Assembly: GCA_943735955.1 (NCBI GenBank)
Contig: CALSEQ010000041.1
Location: 125,001-189,000, forward strand
DNA from: Piscicola geometra
Lineage: Eukaryota; Annelida; Clitellata; Hirudinida; Piscicolidae
DNA: 64,000 bases
Reading direction: 5' to 3'
Positions 44,801-59,800 of this stretch are shown here, in pieces. The notes under the pieces were generated by a model that saw nothing but the letters and a program-made list of their open reading frames with translations, was not told the DNA's origin and made no database searches. Position 1 is the first letter of the stretch. Every line of letters starts with the position of its first letter. Both the position numbers and the translations under genes were made by a program.

Positions 44801-47800
44801 CAATTACATTTCAATGGGTATAAGCACTCAATTACATTTCAATGGGTATAAGCACTCAATTACATTTCAATGGGTATAAGCACTCAATTACATTTCAATG
44901 GGTATAAGCACTCAATTACATTTCAATTGGTATAAGCACTCAATTACATTTCAATGGGTATAAGCACTCAATTACATTTCAATGGGTATAAGCACTCAAT
45001 TACATTTCAATGGGTATAAGCACTCAATTACATTTCAATGGGTATAAGCACTCAATTACATTTCAATGGGTATAAGCACTCAATTACATTTTAATTGGTA
45101 TAAGCACTCAATTACATTTCAATGGGTATAAGCACTCAATTACATTTCAATGGGTATAAGCACTCAATTACATTTTAATTGGTATAAGCACTCAATTACA
45201 TTTCAACTGGTATAAGCACTCAATTACATTTCAACTGGTATAAGCACTCAATTACATTTCAATGGGTATAAGCACTCAATTACATTTCAATGGGTATAAG
45301 CACTCAATTACATTTCAATGGGTATAAGCACTCAATTACATTTCAACTGGTATAAGCACTCAATTACATTTCAATGGGTATAAGCACTCAATTACATTTC
45401 AACTGGTATAAGCACTCAATTACATTTCAATGGGTATAAGCACTCAATTACATTTCAACTGGTATAAGCACTCAATTACATTTCAATGGGTATAAGCACT
45501 CAATTACATTTCAACTGGTATAAGCACTCAATTACATTTCAACTGGTATAAGCACTCAATTACATTTCAACTGGTATAAGCACTCAATTACATTTCAACT
45601 GGTATAAGCACTCAATTACATTTCAACTGGTATAAGCACTCAATTACATTTCAATGGGTATAAGCACTCAATTACATTTCAATGGGTATAAGCACTCAAT
45701 TACATTTCAATGGGTATAAGCACTCAATTACATTTCAATGGGTATAAGCACTCACTTACATTTCAATGGGTATAAGCACTCAATTACATTTCAATGGGTA
45801 TAAGCACTCAATTACATTTCAATGGGTATAAGCACTCAATTACATTTCAATGGGTATAAGCACTCAATTACATTTCAATGGGTATAAGCACTCAATTACA
45901 TTTCAATGGGTATAAGCACTCAATTACATTTCAATGGGTATAAGCACTCAATTACATTTCAATGGGTATAAGCACTCAATTACATTTCAATGGGTATAAG
46001 CACTCAATTACATTTCAATGGGTATAAGCACTCAATTACATTTCAACTGGTATAAGCACTCAATTACATTTCAATGGGTATAAGCACTCAATTACATTTC
46101 AATGGGTATAAGCACTCAATTACATTTCAACTGGTATAAGCACTCAATTACATTTCAACTGGTATAAGCACTCAATTACATTTCAATGGGTATAAGCACT
46201 CAATTACATTTCAATGGGTATAAGCACTCAATTACATTTCAATGGGTATAAGCACTCAATTACATTTCAATGGGTATAAGCACTCAATTACATTTCAATG
46301 GGTATAAGCACTCACTTACATTTCAATTGGTATAAGCACTCAATTACATTTCAATTGGTATAAGCACTCAATTACATTTCAATGGGTATAAGCACTCAAT
46401 TACATTTCAATGGGTATAAGCACTCAATTACATTTCAATGGGTATAAGCACTCAATTACATTTCAATGGGTATAAGCACTCAATTACATTTCAACTGGTA
46501 TAAGCACTCAATTACATTTCAATGGGTATAAGCACTCAATTACATTTCAATGGGTATAAGCACTCAATTACATTTCAACTGGTATAAGCACTCAATTACA
46601 TTTCAATGGGTATAAGCACTCAATTACATTTCAATGGGTATAAGCACTCAATTACATTTCAACTTGGTATAAGCACTCAATTACATTTCAACTGGTATAA
46701 GCACTCAATTACATTTCAATGGGTATAAGCACTCAATTACATTTTAACTGGTATAAGCACTCAATTACATTTCAATGGGTATAAGCACTCAATTACATTT
46801 CAACTGGTATAAGCACTCAATTACATTTCAATGGGTATAAGCACTCAATTACATTTCAATGGGTATAAGCACTCAATTACATTTCAATGGGTATAAGCAC
46901 TCAATTACATTTCAATGGGTATAAGCACTCAATTACATTTCAATGGGTATAAGCACTCAATTACATTTCAATGGGTATAAGCACTCAATTACATTTCAAT
47001 GGGTATAAGCACTCAATTACATTTCAACTGGTATAAGCACTCAATTACATTTCAACTGGTATAAGCACTCAATTACATTTCAACTGGTATAAGCACTCAA
47101 TTACATTTCAACTTGGTATAAGCACTCAATTACATTTCAATGGGTATAAGCACTCAATTACATTTCAACTGGTATAAGCACTCAATTACATTTCAATGGG
47201 TATAAGCACTCAATTACATTTCAATGGGTATAAGCACTCAATTACATTTCAATGGGTATAAGCACTCAATTACATTTCAATGGGTATAAGCACTCAATTA
47301 CATTTCAATGGGTATAAGCACTCAATTACATTTCAACTGGTATAAGCACTCAATTACATTTTAATGGGTATAAGCACTCAATTACATTTCAACTGGTATA
47401 AGCACTCAATTACATTTCAACTGGTATAAGCACTCAATTACATTTCAACTGGTATAAGCACTCAATTACATTTCAATGGGTATAAGCACTCAATTACATT
47501 TCAATGGGTATAAGCACTCAATTACATTTCAACTGGTATAAGCACTCAATTACATTTCAATGGGTATAAGCACTCAATTACATTTCAATGGGTATAAGCA
47601 CTCAATTACATTTCAATGGGTATAAGCACTCAATTACATTTCAATGGGTATAAGCACTCAATTACATTTCAATGGGTATAAGCACTCAATTACATTTCAA
47701 CTGGTATAAGCACTCAATTACATTTCAACTGGTATAAGCACTCAATTACATTTCAACTGGTATAAGCACTCAATTACATTTCAACTGGTATAAGCACTCA

Positions 47801-50800
47801 ATTACATTTCAACTGGTATAAGCACTCAATTACATTTCAACTGGTATAAGCACTCAATTACATTTCAATGGGTATAAGCACTCAATTACATTTCAATGGG
47901 TATAAGCACTCAATTACATTTCAATGGGTATAAGCACTCAATTACATTTCAACTTGGTATAAGCACTCAATTACATTTCAATGGGTATAAGCACTCAATT
48001 ACATTTCAATGGGTATAAGCACTCAATTACATTTCAATGGGTATAAGCACTCAATTACATTTCAACTTGGTATAAGCACTCAATTACATTTCAATGGGTA
48101 TAAGCACTCAATTACATTTCAATGGGTATAAGCACTCAATTACATTTCAATGGGTATAAGCACTCAATTACATTTCAATGGGTATAAGCACTCAATTACA
48201 TTTTAATGGGTATAAGCACTCAATTACATTTCAATGGGTATAAGCACTCAATTACATTTCAATGGGTATAAGCACTCAATTACATTTCAATGGGTATAAG
48301 CACTCAATTACATTTCAATGGGTATAAGCACTCAATTACATTTCAACTTGGTATAAGCACTCAATTACATTTCAATTGGTATAAGCACTCAATTACATTT
48401 CAATGGGTATAAGCACTCAATTACATTTCAATGGGTATAAGCACTCAATTACATTTCAATGGGTATAAGCACTCAATTACATTTCAATGGGTATAAGCAC
48501 TCAATTACATTTCAACTGGTATAAGCACTCAATTACATTTTAATGGGTATAAGCACTCAATTACATTTCAATGGGTATAAGCACTCAATTACATTTCAAC
48601 TGGTATAAGCACTCAATTACATTTCAATGGGTATAAGCACTCAATTACATTTCAATTGGTATAAGCACTCAATTACATTTCAATGGGTATAAGCACTCAA
48701 TTACATTTCAATTGGTATAAGCACTCAATTACATTTCAATGGGTATAAGCACTCAATTACATTTCAATTGGTATAAGCACTCAATTACATTTTAATGGGT
48801 ATAAGCACTCAATTACATTTCAATGGGTATAAGCACTCAATTACATTTCAATGGGTATAAGCACTCAATTACATTTCAATGGGTATAAGCACTCAATTAC
48901 ATTTCAACTGGTATAAGCACTCAATTACATTTCAATTGGTATAAGCACTCAATTACATTTCAACTGGTATAAGCACTCAATTACATTTTAATTGGTATAA
49001 GCACTCAATTACATTTCAATGGGTATAAGCACTCAATTACATTTCAATGGGTATAAGCACTCAATTACATTTCAACTTGGTATAAGCACTCAATTACATT
49101 TCAACTGGTATAAGCACTCAATTACATTTCAATTGGTATAAGCACTCAATTACATTTTAACTGGTATAAGCACTCAATTACATTTCAATTGGTATAAGCA
49201 CTCAATTACATTTCAACTGGTATAAGCACTCAATTACATTTCAATGGGTATAAGCACTCACTTACATTTCAACTGGTATAAGCACTCAATTACATTTCAA
49301 TGGGTATAAGCACTCAATTACATTTCAATGGGTATAAGCACTCAATTACATTTCAATGGGTATAAGCACTCAATTACATTTCAATGGGTATAAGCACTCA
49401 ATTACATTTCAATGGGTATAAGCACTCAATTACATTTCAACTGGTATAAGCACTCAATTACATTTCAATGGGTATAAGCACTCAATTACATTTCAATTGG
49501 TATAAGCACTCAATTACATTTCAATGGGTATAAGCACTCAATTACATTTCAACTGGTATAAGCACTCAATTACATTTCAATGGGTATAAGCACTCAATTA
49601 CATTTTAATTGGTATAAGCACTCAATTACATTTCAATGGGTATAAGCACTCAATTACATTTCAATGGGTATAAGCACTCAATTACATTTCAATGGGTATA
49701 AGCACTCAATTACATTTCAATGGGTATAAGCACTCAATTACATTTCAACTGGTATAAGCACTCAATTACATTTCAACTGGTATAAGCACTCAATTACATT
49801 TCAATGGGTATAAGCACTCAATTACATTTCAATGGGTATAAGCACTCAATTACATTTCAACTTGGTATAAGCACTCAATTACATTTCAACTGGTATAAGC
49901 ACTCAATTACATTTTAATGGGTATAAGCACTCAATTACATTTCAATGGGTATAAGCACTCAATTACATTTCAATGGGTATAAGCACTCAATTACATTTCA
50001 ATGGGTATAAGCACTCAATTACATTTCAATGGGTATAAGCACTCAATTACATTTCAATGGGTATAAGCACTCAATTACATTTCAATGGGTATAAGCACTC
50101 AATTACATTTCAATGGGTATAAGCACTCAATTACATTTCAATGGGTATAAGCACTCAATTACATTTCAACTGGTATAAGCACTCAATTACATTTCAACTG
50201 GTATAAGCACTCAATTACATTTTAATGGGTATAAGCACTCAATTACATTTCAATGGGTATAAGCACTCAATTACATTTTAATGGGTATAAGCACTCAATT
50301 ACATTTCAACTGGTATAAGCACTCAATTACATTTCAATTGGTATAAGCACTCAATTACATTTTAACTGGTATAAGCACTCAATTACATTTTAATGGGTAT
50401 AAGCACTCAATTACATTTCAATGGGTATAAGCACTCAATTACATTTCAACTGGTATAAGCACTCAATTACATTTTAATGGGTATAAGCACTCAATTACAT
50501 TTCAACTTGGTATAAGCACTCAATTACATTTCAATGGGTATAAGCACTCAATTACATTTCAATGGGTATAAGCACTCAATTACATTTCAATGGGTATAAG
50601 CACTCAATTACATTTCAATGGGTATAAGCACTCAATTACATTTCAACTTGGTATAAGCACTCAATTACATTTCAACTGGTATAAGCACTCAATTACATTT
50701 CAATGGGTATAAGCACTCAATTACATTTCAATGGGTATAAGCACTCAATTACATTTTAATGGGTATAAGCACTCAATTACATTTCAACTGGTATAAGCAC

Positions 50801-53800
50801 TCAATTACATTTCAACTGGTATAAGCACTCAATTACATTTCAATGGGTATAAGCACTCAATTACATTTCAATTGGTATAAGCACTCAATTACATTTCAAT
50901 GGGTATAAGCACTCAATTACATTTCAATGGGTATAAGCACTCAATTACATTTCAATGGGTATAAGCACTCAATTACATTTCAACTGGTATAAGCACTCAA
51001 TTACATTTCAATGGGTATAAGCACTCAATTACATTTCAATGGGTATAAGCACTCAATTACATTTCAACTGGTATAAGCACTCAATTACATTTCAATGGGT
51101 ATAAGCACTCAATTACATTTCAATGGGTATAAGCACTCAATTACATTTCAATGGGTATAAGCACTCAATTACATTTCAACTTGGTATAAGCACTCAATTA
51201 CATTTCAACTGGTATAAGCACTCAATTACATTTCAATGGGTATAAGCACTCAATTACATTTCAACTTGGTATAAGCACTCAATTACATTTCAACTGGTAT
51301 AAGCACTCAATTACATTTCAATGGGTATAAGCACTCAATTACATTTCAATGGGTATAAGCACTCAATTACATTTCAATGGGTATAAGCACTCAATTACAT
51401 TTCAATGGGTATAAGCACTCAATTACATTTCAATGGGTATAAGCACTCAATTACATTTTAATGGGTATAAGCACTCAATTACATTTTAACTGGTATAAGC
51501 ACTCAATTACATTTCAATGGGTATAAGCACTCAATTACATTTCAATGGGTATAAGCACTCAATTACATTTCAATGGGTATAAGCACTCAATTACATTTCA
51601 ATGGGTATAAGCACTCAATTACATTTCAATGGGTATAAGCACTCAATTACATTTCAATGGGTATAAGCACTCAATTACATTTCAATGGGTATAAGCACTC
51701 AATTACATTTCAACTGGTATAAGCACTCAATTACATTTCAACTGGTATAAGCACTCAATTACATTTTAACTGGTATAAGCACTCAATTACATTTCAACTG
51801 GTATAAGCACTCAATTACATTTCAACTGGTATAAGCACTCAATTACATTTCAATGGGTATAAGCACTCAATTACATTTCAACTGGTATAAGCACTCAATT
51901 ACATTTCAACTGGTATAAGCACTCAATTACATTTCAATGGGTATAAGCACTCAATTACATTTCAACTTGGTATAAGCACTCAATTACATTTCAATGGGTA
52001 TAAGCACTCAATTACATTTCAACTGGTATAAGCACTCAATTACATTTCAACTGGTATAAGCACTCAATTACATTTCAACTGGTATAAGCACTCAATTACA
52101 TTTCAACTGGTATAAGCACTCAATTACATTTCAATGGGTATAAGCACTCAATTACATTTCAATGGGTATAAGCACTCAATTACATTTCAACTGGTATAAG
52201 CACTCAATTACATTTCAACTGGTATAAGCACTCAATTACATTTCAATGGGTATAAGCACTCAATTACATTTCAATGGGTATAAGCACTCAATTACATTTC
52301 AATGGGTATAAGCACTCAATTACATTTCAATGGGTATAAGCACTCAATTACATTTCAACTGGTATAAGCACTCAATTACATTTCAATGGGTATAAGCACT
52401 CAATTACATTTCAATGGGTATAAGCACTCAATTACATTTCAATGGGTATAAGCACTCAATTACATTTCAATGGGTATAAGCACTCAATTACATTTCAATG
52501 GGTATAAGCACTCAATTACATTTCAATGGGTATAAGCACTCAATTACATTTCAATGGGTATAAGCACTCAATTACATTTCAATGGGTATAAGCACTCAAT
52601 TACATTTCAATGGGTATAAGCACTCAATTACATTTCAACTGGTATAAGCACTCAATTACATTTCAATGGGTATAAGCACTCAATTACATTTCAATTGGTA
52701 TAAGCACTCAATTACATTTCAACTTGGTATAAGCACTCAATTACATTTTAACTGGTATAAGCACTCAATTACATTTCAATGGGTATAAGCACTCAATTAC
52801 ATTTCAATGGGTATAAGCACTCAATTACATTTCAATGGGTATAAGCACTCAATTACATTTCAATGGGTATAAGCACTCAATTACATTTCAATGGGTATAA
52901 GCACTCAATTACATTTCAATGGGTATAAGCACTCAATTACATTTCAATGGGTATAAGCACTCAATTACATTTCAACTGGTATAAGCACTCAATTACATTT
53001 CAATGGGTATAAGCACTCAATTACATTTCAATGGGTATAAGCACTCAATTACATTTCAACTTGGTATAAGCACTCAATTACATTTTAACTGGTATAAGCA
53101 CTCAATTACATTTCAACTGGTATAAGCACTCAATTACATTTCAATGGGTATAAGCACTCAATTACATTTCAATGGGTATAAGCACTCAATTACATTTCAA
53201 TGGGTATAAGCACTCAATTACATTTCAACTGGTATAAGCACTCAATTACATTTCAATGGGTATAAGCACTCAATTACATTTCAATGGGTATAAGCACTCA
53301 ATTACATTTCAATGGGTATAAGCACTCACTTACATTTCAATGGGTATAAGCACTCAATTACATTTCAATGGGTATAAGCACTCAATTACATTTCAATGGG
53401 TATAAGCACTCAATTACATTTCAATTGGTATAAGCACTCAATTACATTTCAATGGGTATAAGCACTCAATTACATTTCAACTGGTATAAGCACTCAATTA
53501 CATTTCAATGGGTATAAGCACTCAATTACATTTCAATGGGTATAAGCACTCAATTACATTTCAACTGGTATAAGCACTCAATTACATTTCAATGGGTATA
53601 AGCACTCAATTACATTTCAACTTGGTATAAGCACTCAATTACATTTCAATGGGTATAAGCACTCAATTACATTTCAACTGGTATAAGCACTCAATTACAT
53701 TTCAATGGGTATAAGCACTCAATTACATTTCAACTGGTATAAGCACTCAATTACATTTCAATTGGTATAAGCACTCAATTACATTTCAATTGGTATAAGC

Positions 53801-56800
53801 ACTCAATTACATTTCAATGGGTATAAGCACTCAATTACATTTCAATGGGTATAAGCACTCAATTACATTTCAATGGGTATAAGCACTCAATTACATTTCA
53901 ACTGGTATAAGCACTCAATTACATTTCAATGGGTATAAGCACTCAATTACATTTCAACTGGTATAAGCACTCAATTACATTTCAATGGGTATAAGCACTC
54001 AATTACATTTCAATTGGTATAAGCACTCAATTACATTTCAATTGGTATAAGCACTCAATTACATTTCAATGGGTATAAGCACTCAATTACATTTTAATGG
54101 GTATAAGCACTCAATTACATTTCAATGGGTATAAGCACTCAATTACATTTCAACTGGTATAAGCACTCAATTACATTTCAATGGGTATAAGCACTCAATT
54201 ACATTTCAACTGGTATAAGCACTCAATTACATTTCAATGGGTATAAGCACTCAATTACATTTCAACTGGTATAAGCACTCAATTACATTTCAATGGGTAT
54301 AAGCACTCAATTACATTTTAATGGGTATAAGCACTCAATTACATTTCAACTGGTATAAGCACTCAATTACATTTCAATGGGTATAAGCACTCAATTACAT
54401 TTCAACTGGTATAAGCACTCAATTACATTTCAATGGGTATAAGCACTCAATTACATTTTAATGGGTATAAGCACTCAATTACATTTCAACTGGTATAAGC
54501 ACTCAATTACATTTCAATGGGTATAAGCACTCAATTACATTTCAATGGGTATAAGCACTCAATTACATTTCAACTGGTATAAGCACTCAATTACATTTCA
54601 ATGGGTATAAGCACTCAATTACATTTCAATGGGTATAAGCACTCAATTACATTTCAATGGGTATAAGCACTCAATTACATTTCAATGGGTATAAGCACTC
54701 AATTACATTTCAATGGGTATAAGCACTCAATTACATTTCAATGGGTATAAGCACTCAATTACATTTCAATGGGTATAAGCACTCAATTACATTTCAACTG
54801 GTATAAGCACTCAATTACATTTTAATGGGTATAAGCACTCAATTACATTTCAATGGGTATAAGCACTCAATTACATTTTAATGGGTATAAGCACTCAATT
54901 ACATTTCAATTGGTATAAGCACTCAATTACATTTCAATGGGTATAAGCACTCAATTACATTTCAATGGGTATAAGCACTCAATTACATTTCAATGGGTAT
55001 AAGCACTCAATTACATTTCAACTGGTATAAGCACTCAATTACATTTCAATGGGTATAAGCACTCAATTACATTTCAACTGGTATAAGCACTCAATTACAT
55101 TTCAATGGGTATAAGCACTCAATTACATTTCAATTGGTATAAGCACTCAATTACATTTCAATTGGTATAAGCACTCAATTACATTTCAATGGGTATAAGC
55201 ACTCAATTACATTTTAATGGGTATAAGCACTCAATTACATTTCAATGGGTATAAGCACTCAATTACATTTCAACTGGTATAAGCACTCAATTACATTTCA
55301 ATGGGTATAAGCACTCAATTACATTTCAACTGGTATAAGCACTCAATTACATTTCAATGGGTATAAGCACTCAATTACATTTCAACTGGTATAAGCACTC
55401 AATTACATTTCAATGGGTATAAGCACTCAATTACATTTTAATGGGTATAAGCACTCAATTACATTTCAACTGGTATAAGCACTCAATTACATTTCAATGG
55501 GTATAAGCACTCAATTACATTTCAACTGGTATAAGCACTCAATTACATTTCAATGGGTATAAGCACTCAATTACATTTTAATGGGTATAAGCACTCAATT
55601 ACATTTCAACTGGTATAAGCACTCAATTACATTTCAATGGGTATAAGCACTCAATTACATTTCAATGGGTATAAGCACTCAATTACATTTCAACTGGTAT
55701 AAGCACTCAATTACATTTCAATGGGTATAAGCACTCAATTACATTTCAATGGGTATAAGCACTCAATTACATTTCAACTGGTATAAGCACTCAATTACAT
55801 TTCAATGGGTATAAGCACTCAATTACATTTCAATGGGTATAAGCACTCAATTACATTTCAATGGGTATAAGCACTCAATTACATTTCAATGGGTATAAGC
55901 ACTCAATTACATTTCAATGGGTATAAGCACTCAATTACATTTCAATGGGTATAAGCACTCAATTACATTTCAATGGGTATAAGCACTCAATTACATTTCA
56001 ATGGGTATAAGCACTCAATTACATTTCAACTGGTATAAGCACTCAATTACATTTTAATGGGTATAAGCACTCAATTACATTTCAATGGGTATAAGCACTC
56101 AATTACATTTTAATGGGTATAAGCACTCAATTACATTTCAACTGGTATAAGCACTCAATTACATTTCAATTGGTATAAGCACTCAATTACATTTTAATGG
56201 GTATAAGCACTCAATTACATTTCAATGGGTATAAGCACTCAATTACATTTCAATGGGTATAAGCACTCAATTACATTTCAATGGGTATAAGCACTCAATT
56301 ACATTTCAACTTGGTATAAGCACTCAATTACATTTCAACTGGTATAAGCACTCAATTACATTTCAATTGGTATAAGCACTCAATTACATTTCAATGGGTA
56401 TAAGCACTCAATTACATTTCAACTGGTATAAGCACTCAATTACATTTTAATTGGTATAAGCACTCAATTACATTTCAATGGGTATAAGCACTCAATTACA
56501 TTTCAATGGGTATAAGCACTCAATTACATTTCAACTTGGTATAAGCACTCAATTACATTTCAACTGGTATAAGCACTCAATTACATTTCAATTGGTATAA
56601 GCACTCAATTACATTTTAACTGGTATAAGCACTCAATTACATTTCAATTGGTATAAGCACTCAATTACATTTCAACTGGTATAAGCACTCAATTACATTT
56701 CAATGGGTATAAGCACTCAATTACATTTCAACTTGGTATAAGCACTCAATTACATTTCAATTGGTATAAGCACTCAATTACATTTCAACTGGTATAAGCA

Positions 56801-59800
56801 CTCAATTACATTTCAACTGGTATAAGCACTCAATTACATTTCAATGGGTATAAGCACTCAATTACATTTCAATGGGTATAAGCACTCAATTACATTTCAA
56901 TGGGTATAAGCACTCAATTACATTTCAATGGGTATAAGCACTCAATTACATTTCAACTTGGTATAAGCACTCAATTACATTTCAACTGGTATAAGCACTC
57001 AATTACATTTCAATGGGTATAAGCACTCAATTACATTTCAATGGGTATAAGCACTCAATTACATTTCAACTTGGTATAAGCACTCAATTACATTTCAACT
57101 GGTATAAGCACTCAATTACATTTCAATGGGTATAAGCACTCAATTACATTTCAATGGGTATAAGCACTCAATTACATTTCAATTGGTATAAGCACTCAAT
57201 TACATTTCAACTTGGTATAAGCACTCAATTACATTTTAATGGGTATAAGCACTCAATTACATTTCAATGGGTATAAGCACTCAATTACATTTCAATGGGT
57301 ATAAGCACTCAATTACATTTCAACTGGTATAAGCACTCAATTACATTTCAATGGGTATAAGCACTCAATTACATTTCAATGGGTATAAGCACTCAATTAC
57401 ATTTCAACTGGTATAAGCACTCAATTACATTTCAACTGGTATAAGCACTCAATTACATTTCAATGGGTATAAGCACTCAATTACATTTCAATGGGTATAA
57501 GCACTCAATTACATTTCAATGGGTATAAGCACTCAATTACATTTCAACTTGGTATAAGCACTCAATTACATTTCAACTGGTATAAGCACTCAATTACATT
57601 TCAATGGGTATAAGCACTCAATTACATTTCAATGGGTATAAGCACTCAATTACATTTCAACTTGGTATAAGCACTCAATTACATTTCAACTGGTATAAGC
57701 ACTCAATTACATTTCAATGGGTATAAGCACTCAATTACATTTCAATGGGTATAAGCACTCAATTACATTTCAATTGGTATAAGCACTCAATTACATTTCA
57801 ACTTGGTATAAGCACTCAATTACATTTTAATGGGTATAAGCACTCAATTACATTTCAATGGGTATAAGCACTCAATTACATTTCAATGGGTATAAGCACT
57901 CAATTACATTTCAACTGGTATAAGCACTCAATTACATTTCAATGGGTATAAGCACTCAATTACATTTCAATGGGTATAAGCACTCAATTACATTTCAATG
58001 GGTATAAGCACTCAATTACATTTCAATGGGTATAAGCACTCAATTACATTTCAACTGGTATAAGCACTCAATTACATTTCAACTGGTATAAGCACTCAAT
58101 TACATTTCAATGGGTATAAGCACTCAATTACATTTCAACTTGGTATAAGCACTCAATTACATTTCAATGGGTATAAGCACTCAATTACATTTCAATGGGT
58201 ATAAGCACTCAATTACATTTCAATGGGTATAAGCACTCAATTACATTTCAATGGGTATAAGCACTCAATTACATTTCAATTGGTATAAGCACTCAATTAC
58301 ATTTCAATGGGTATAAGCACTCAATTACATTTCAATGGGTATAAGCACTCAATTACATTTCAATGGGTATAAGCACTCAATTACATTTCAACTTGGTATA
58401 AGCACTCAATTACATTTCAATGGGTATAAGCACTCAATTACATTTCAACTGGTATAAGCACTCAATTACATTTCAATGGGTATAAGCACTCAATTACATT
58501 TCAATGGGTATAAGCACTCAATTACATTTCAATGGGTATAAGCACTCAATTACATTTCAACTGGTATAAGCACTCAATTACATTTCAATGGGTATAAGCA
58601 CTCAATTACATTTCAATGGGTATAAGCACTCAATTACATTTCAATGGGTATAAGCACTCAATTACATTTCAACTGGTATAAGCACTCAATTACATTTCAA
58701 CTGGTATAAGCACTCAATTACATTTCAACTTGGTATAAGCACTCAATTACATTTCAATGGGTATAAGCACTCAATTACATTTCAACTGGTATAAGCACTC
58801 AATTACATTTCAATGGGTATAAGCACTCAATTACATTTCAACTGGTATAAGCACTCAATTACATTTCAACTGGTATAAGCACTCAATTACATTTCAACTG
58901 GTATAAGCACTCAATTACATTTCAATGGGTATAAGCACTCAATTACATTTCAATGGGTATAAGCACTCAATTACATTTCAATGGGTATAAGCACTCAATT
59001 ACATTTCAATGGGTATAAGCACTCAATTACATTTCAACTGGTATAAGCACTCAATTACATTTCAACTGGTATAAGCACTCAATTACATTTCAATGGGTAT
59101 AAGCACTCAATTACATTTCAATGGGTATAAGCACTCAATTACATTTCAATGGGTATAAGCACTCAATTACATTTCAATGGGTATAAGCACTCAATTACAT
59201 TTTAATTGGTATAAGCACTCAATTACATTTCAATGGGTATAAGCACTCAATTACATTTCAATGGGTATAAGCACTCAATTACATTTCAACTTGGTATAAG
59301 CACTCAATTACATTTCAACTGGTATAAGCACTCAATTACATTTCAATGGGTATAAGCACTCAATTACATTTCAACTGGTATAAGCACTCAATTACATTTC
59401 AACTTGGTATAAGCACTCAATTACATTTCAATGGGTATAAGCACTCAATTACATTTCAATGGGTATAAGCACTCAATTACATTTCAACTGGTATAAGCAC
59501 TCAATTACATTTCAATGGGTATAAGCACTCAATTACATTTCAATGGGTATAAGCACTCAATTACATTTCAACTGGTATAAGCACTCAATTACATTTCAAT
59601 GGGTATAAGCACTCAATTACATTTCAACTGGTATAAGCACTCAATTACATTTCAATGGGTATAAGCACTCAATTACATTTCAATGGGTATAAGCACTCAA
59701 TTACATTTCAATGGGTATAAGCACTCAATTACATTTCAACTGGTATAAGCACTCAATTACATTTCAACTGGTATAAGCACTCAATTACATTTCAACTGGT

